Shown here: piece by piece, positions 13,515 to 13,646 of the stretch
How the letters are laid out: every line of letters starts with the position of its first letter
Numbering within the stretch: position 1 is the first letter of the stretch
From: DASZGI01 sp035938995
Lineage (GTDB): Bacteria > Actinomycetota > Actinomycetes > Streptomycetales > Catenulisporaceae
Reading direction: 5' to 3'
Length of the DNA: 13,646 nt
NCBI RefSeq assembly: GCF_035938995.1
Contig: NZ_DASZGI010000330.1
Span: 1 to 13,646 of the forward strand
Made by a program: the position numbers and the translations under genes
The notes under the pieces: model-generated
The model's database searches: none
What the model saw: only the letters and a program-made list of their open reading frames with translations
What the model was told of the DNA's origin: nothing

Positions 13515-13520
13515 GATGAT
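13515..13520 (+). promoter_or_regulatory. Candidate leaderless -10 element for the GNAT gene
   Basis: GATGAT is followed by GGCCGC and the ATG at 13527. No Shine-Dalgarno precedes the start. Confidence 0.35.
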
Positions 13521-13526
13521 GGCCGC

Positions 13527-13646
13527 ATGACCACGGCGTCACCACTGCGCACCGAGCCGCTGTCCGCCGCCCGATGGCCCGACCTGCAAGACCTCTTCGG
13601 TCCACGCGGCGCGTGTGGCGGCTGCTGGTGCCAGTGGTGGCGTCAG
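13527..13646 (+). CDS. GNAT-family N-acetyltransferase, N-terminal fragment cut by window edge
   Basis: Forty codons are open from ATG 13527 to the last base, with strong G/C third positions. The fragment begins MTTASPLRTEPLSAARWPDL and continues into LFGPRGACGGCWCQWWR. The Phe-Gly-x(2)-Gly-Ala-x-Gly-Gly-Cys-Trp-Cys-x-Trp-Trp pattern is, as I recall, the N-terminal mark of a GNAT-family acetyltransferase subgroup common in actinomycetes. The acetyl-CoA site lies beyond the window. The substrate cannot be told. Confidence 0.65.
   Translation, partial: MTTASPLRTEPLSAARWPDLQDLFGPRGACGGCWCQWWRQ

Noticed and set aside
11938..13605. 555-codon open frame on - opposite the aldehyde dehydrogenase
   Set aside because: It mirrors an enzyme with intact catalytic residues. 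Its product is His/Arg/Gly/Asp-rich without domains, a typical high-GC shadow.
1..13646. tRNA or rRNA genes, insertion sequences, attachment sites
   Set aside because: No tRNA-like cloverleaf, transposase-like protein, terminal inverted repeats with target duplication, or integrase was seen on either strand.

Overview
The window is high-GC DNA with strong G/C third-position bias, frequent GTG starts and long antisense open frames. It comes from an actinomycete. The order tsf-pyrH-frr-cdsA-rlmN, followed after a few genes by a polyamine-type catabolic cluster, resembles the arrangement I recall from Streptomyces. Unusual spacers and an atypically short CdsA N-terminus suggest a relative of that group, but the genus cannot be read from the sequence.

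Left third (1-5201), conserved housekeeping block, all on +: elongation factor Ts (tsf), UMP kinase (pyrH), ribosome recycling factor (frr), CDP-diacylglycerol synthase (cdsA) and the rRNA/tRNA methyltransferase RlmN (rlmN). The genes are not tightly packed. Strong hairpins follow tsf, pyrH and frr. A 426-nt spacer precedes pyrH. A 404-nt spacer precedes cdsA and carries a pure 8-bp tandem repeat (GGACCGGT, nine copies and a remnant) and a short palindrome.

Middle (5278-7371): a HAD-family hydrolase on +, whose 3' end overlaps by 35 nt a convergent two-gene unit on -. That unit encodes an ABC ATPase with degenerate signature and H-loop motifs, and a half-size FtsX-like four-helix membrane protein, joined by an ATGA overlap.

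Right half (7576-13425), a probable polyamine/amine catabolism cluster. On - in transcription order: a Lrp/AsnC regulator with an acidic N-terminal tail, a class III aminotransferase (ATGA-coupled), a FMN-binding split-barrel protein of the PNPOx family, and a gamma-glutamylputrescine-oxidase-like FAD enzyme. Divergently on + lies an aldehyde dehydrogenase of the gamma-aminobutyraldehyde type. Together they could take putrescine-like amines to aminoaldehydes (aminotransferase or oxidase) and on to the amino acid (dehydrogenase), with the Lrp protein as the likely local sensor. No transporter or gamma-glutamylpolyamine synthetase is inside the window. The last 120 nt hold the start of a GNAT acetyltransferase cut by the window edge.

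A recurring feature is a -10-like hexamer six or seven bases before the start codon of rlmN, the HAD gene, the ABC ATPase, the PNPOx-like gene and the GNAT gene, all without a clear Shine-Dalgarno. This is the pattern of leaderless transcription known in actinobacteria. I did not find a wholly new multi-gene defence or mobile system. The best candidates for unexplained biology are the 8-bp repeat upstream of cdsA and the degenerate ABC/FtsX-like pair.
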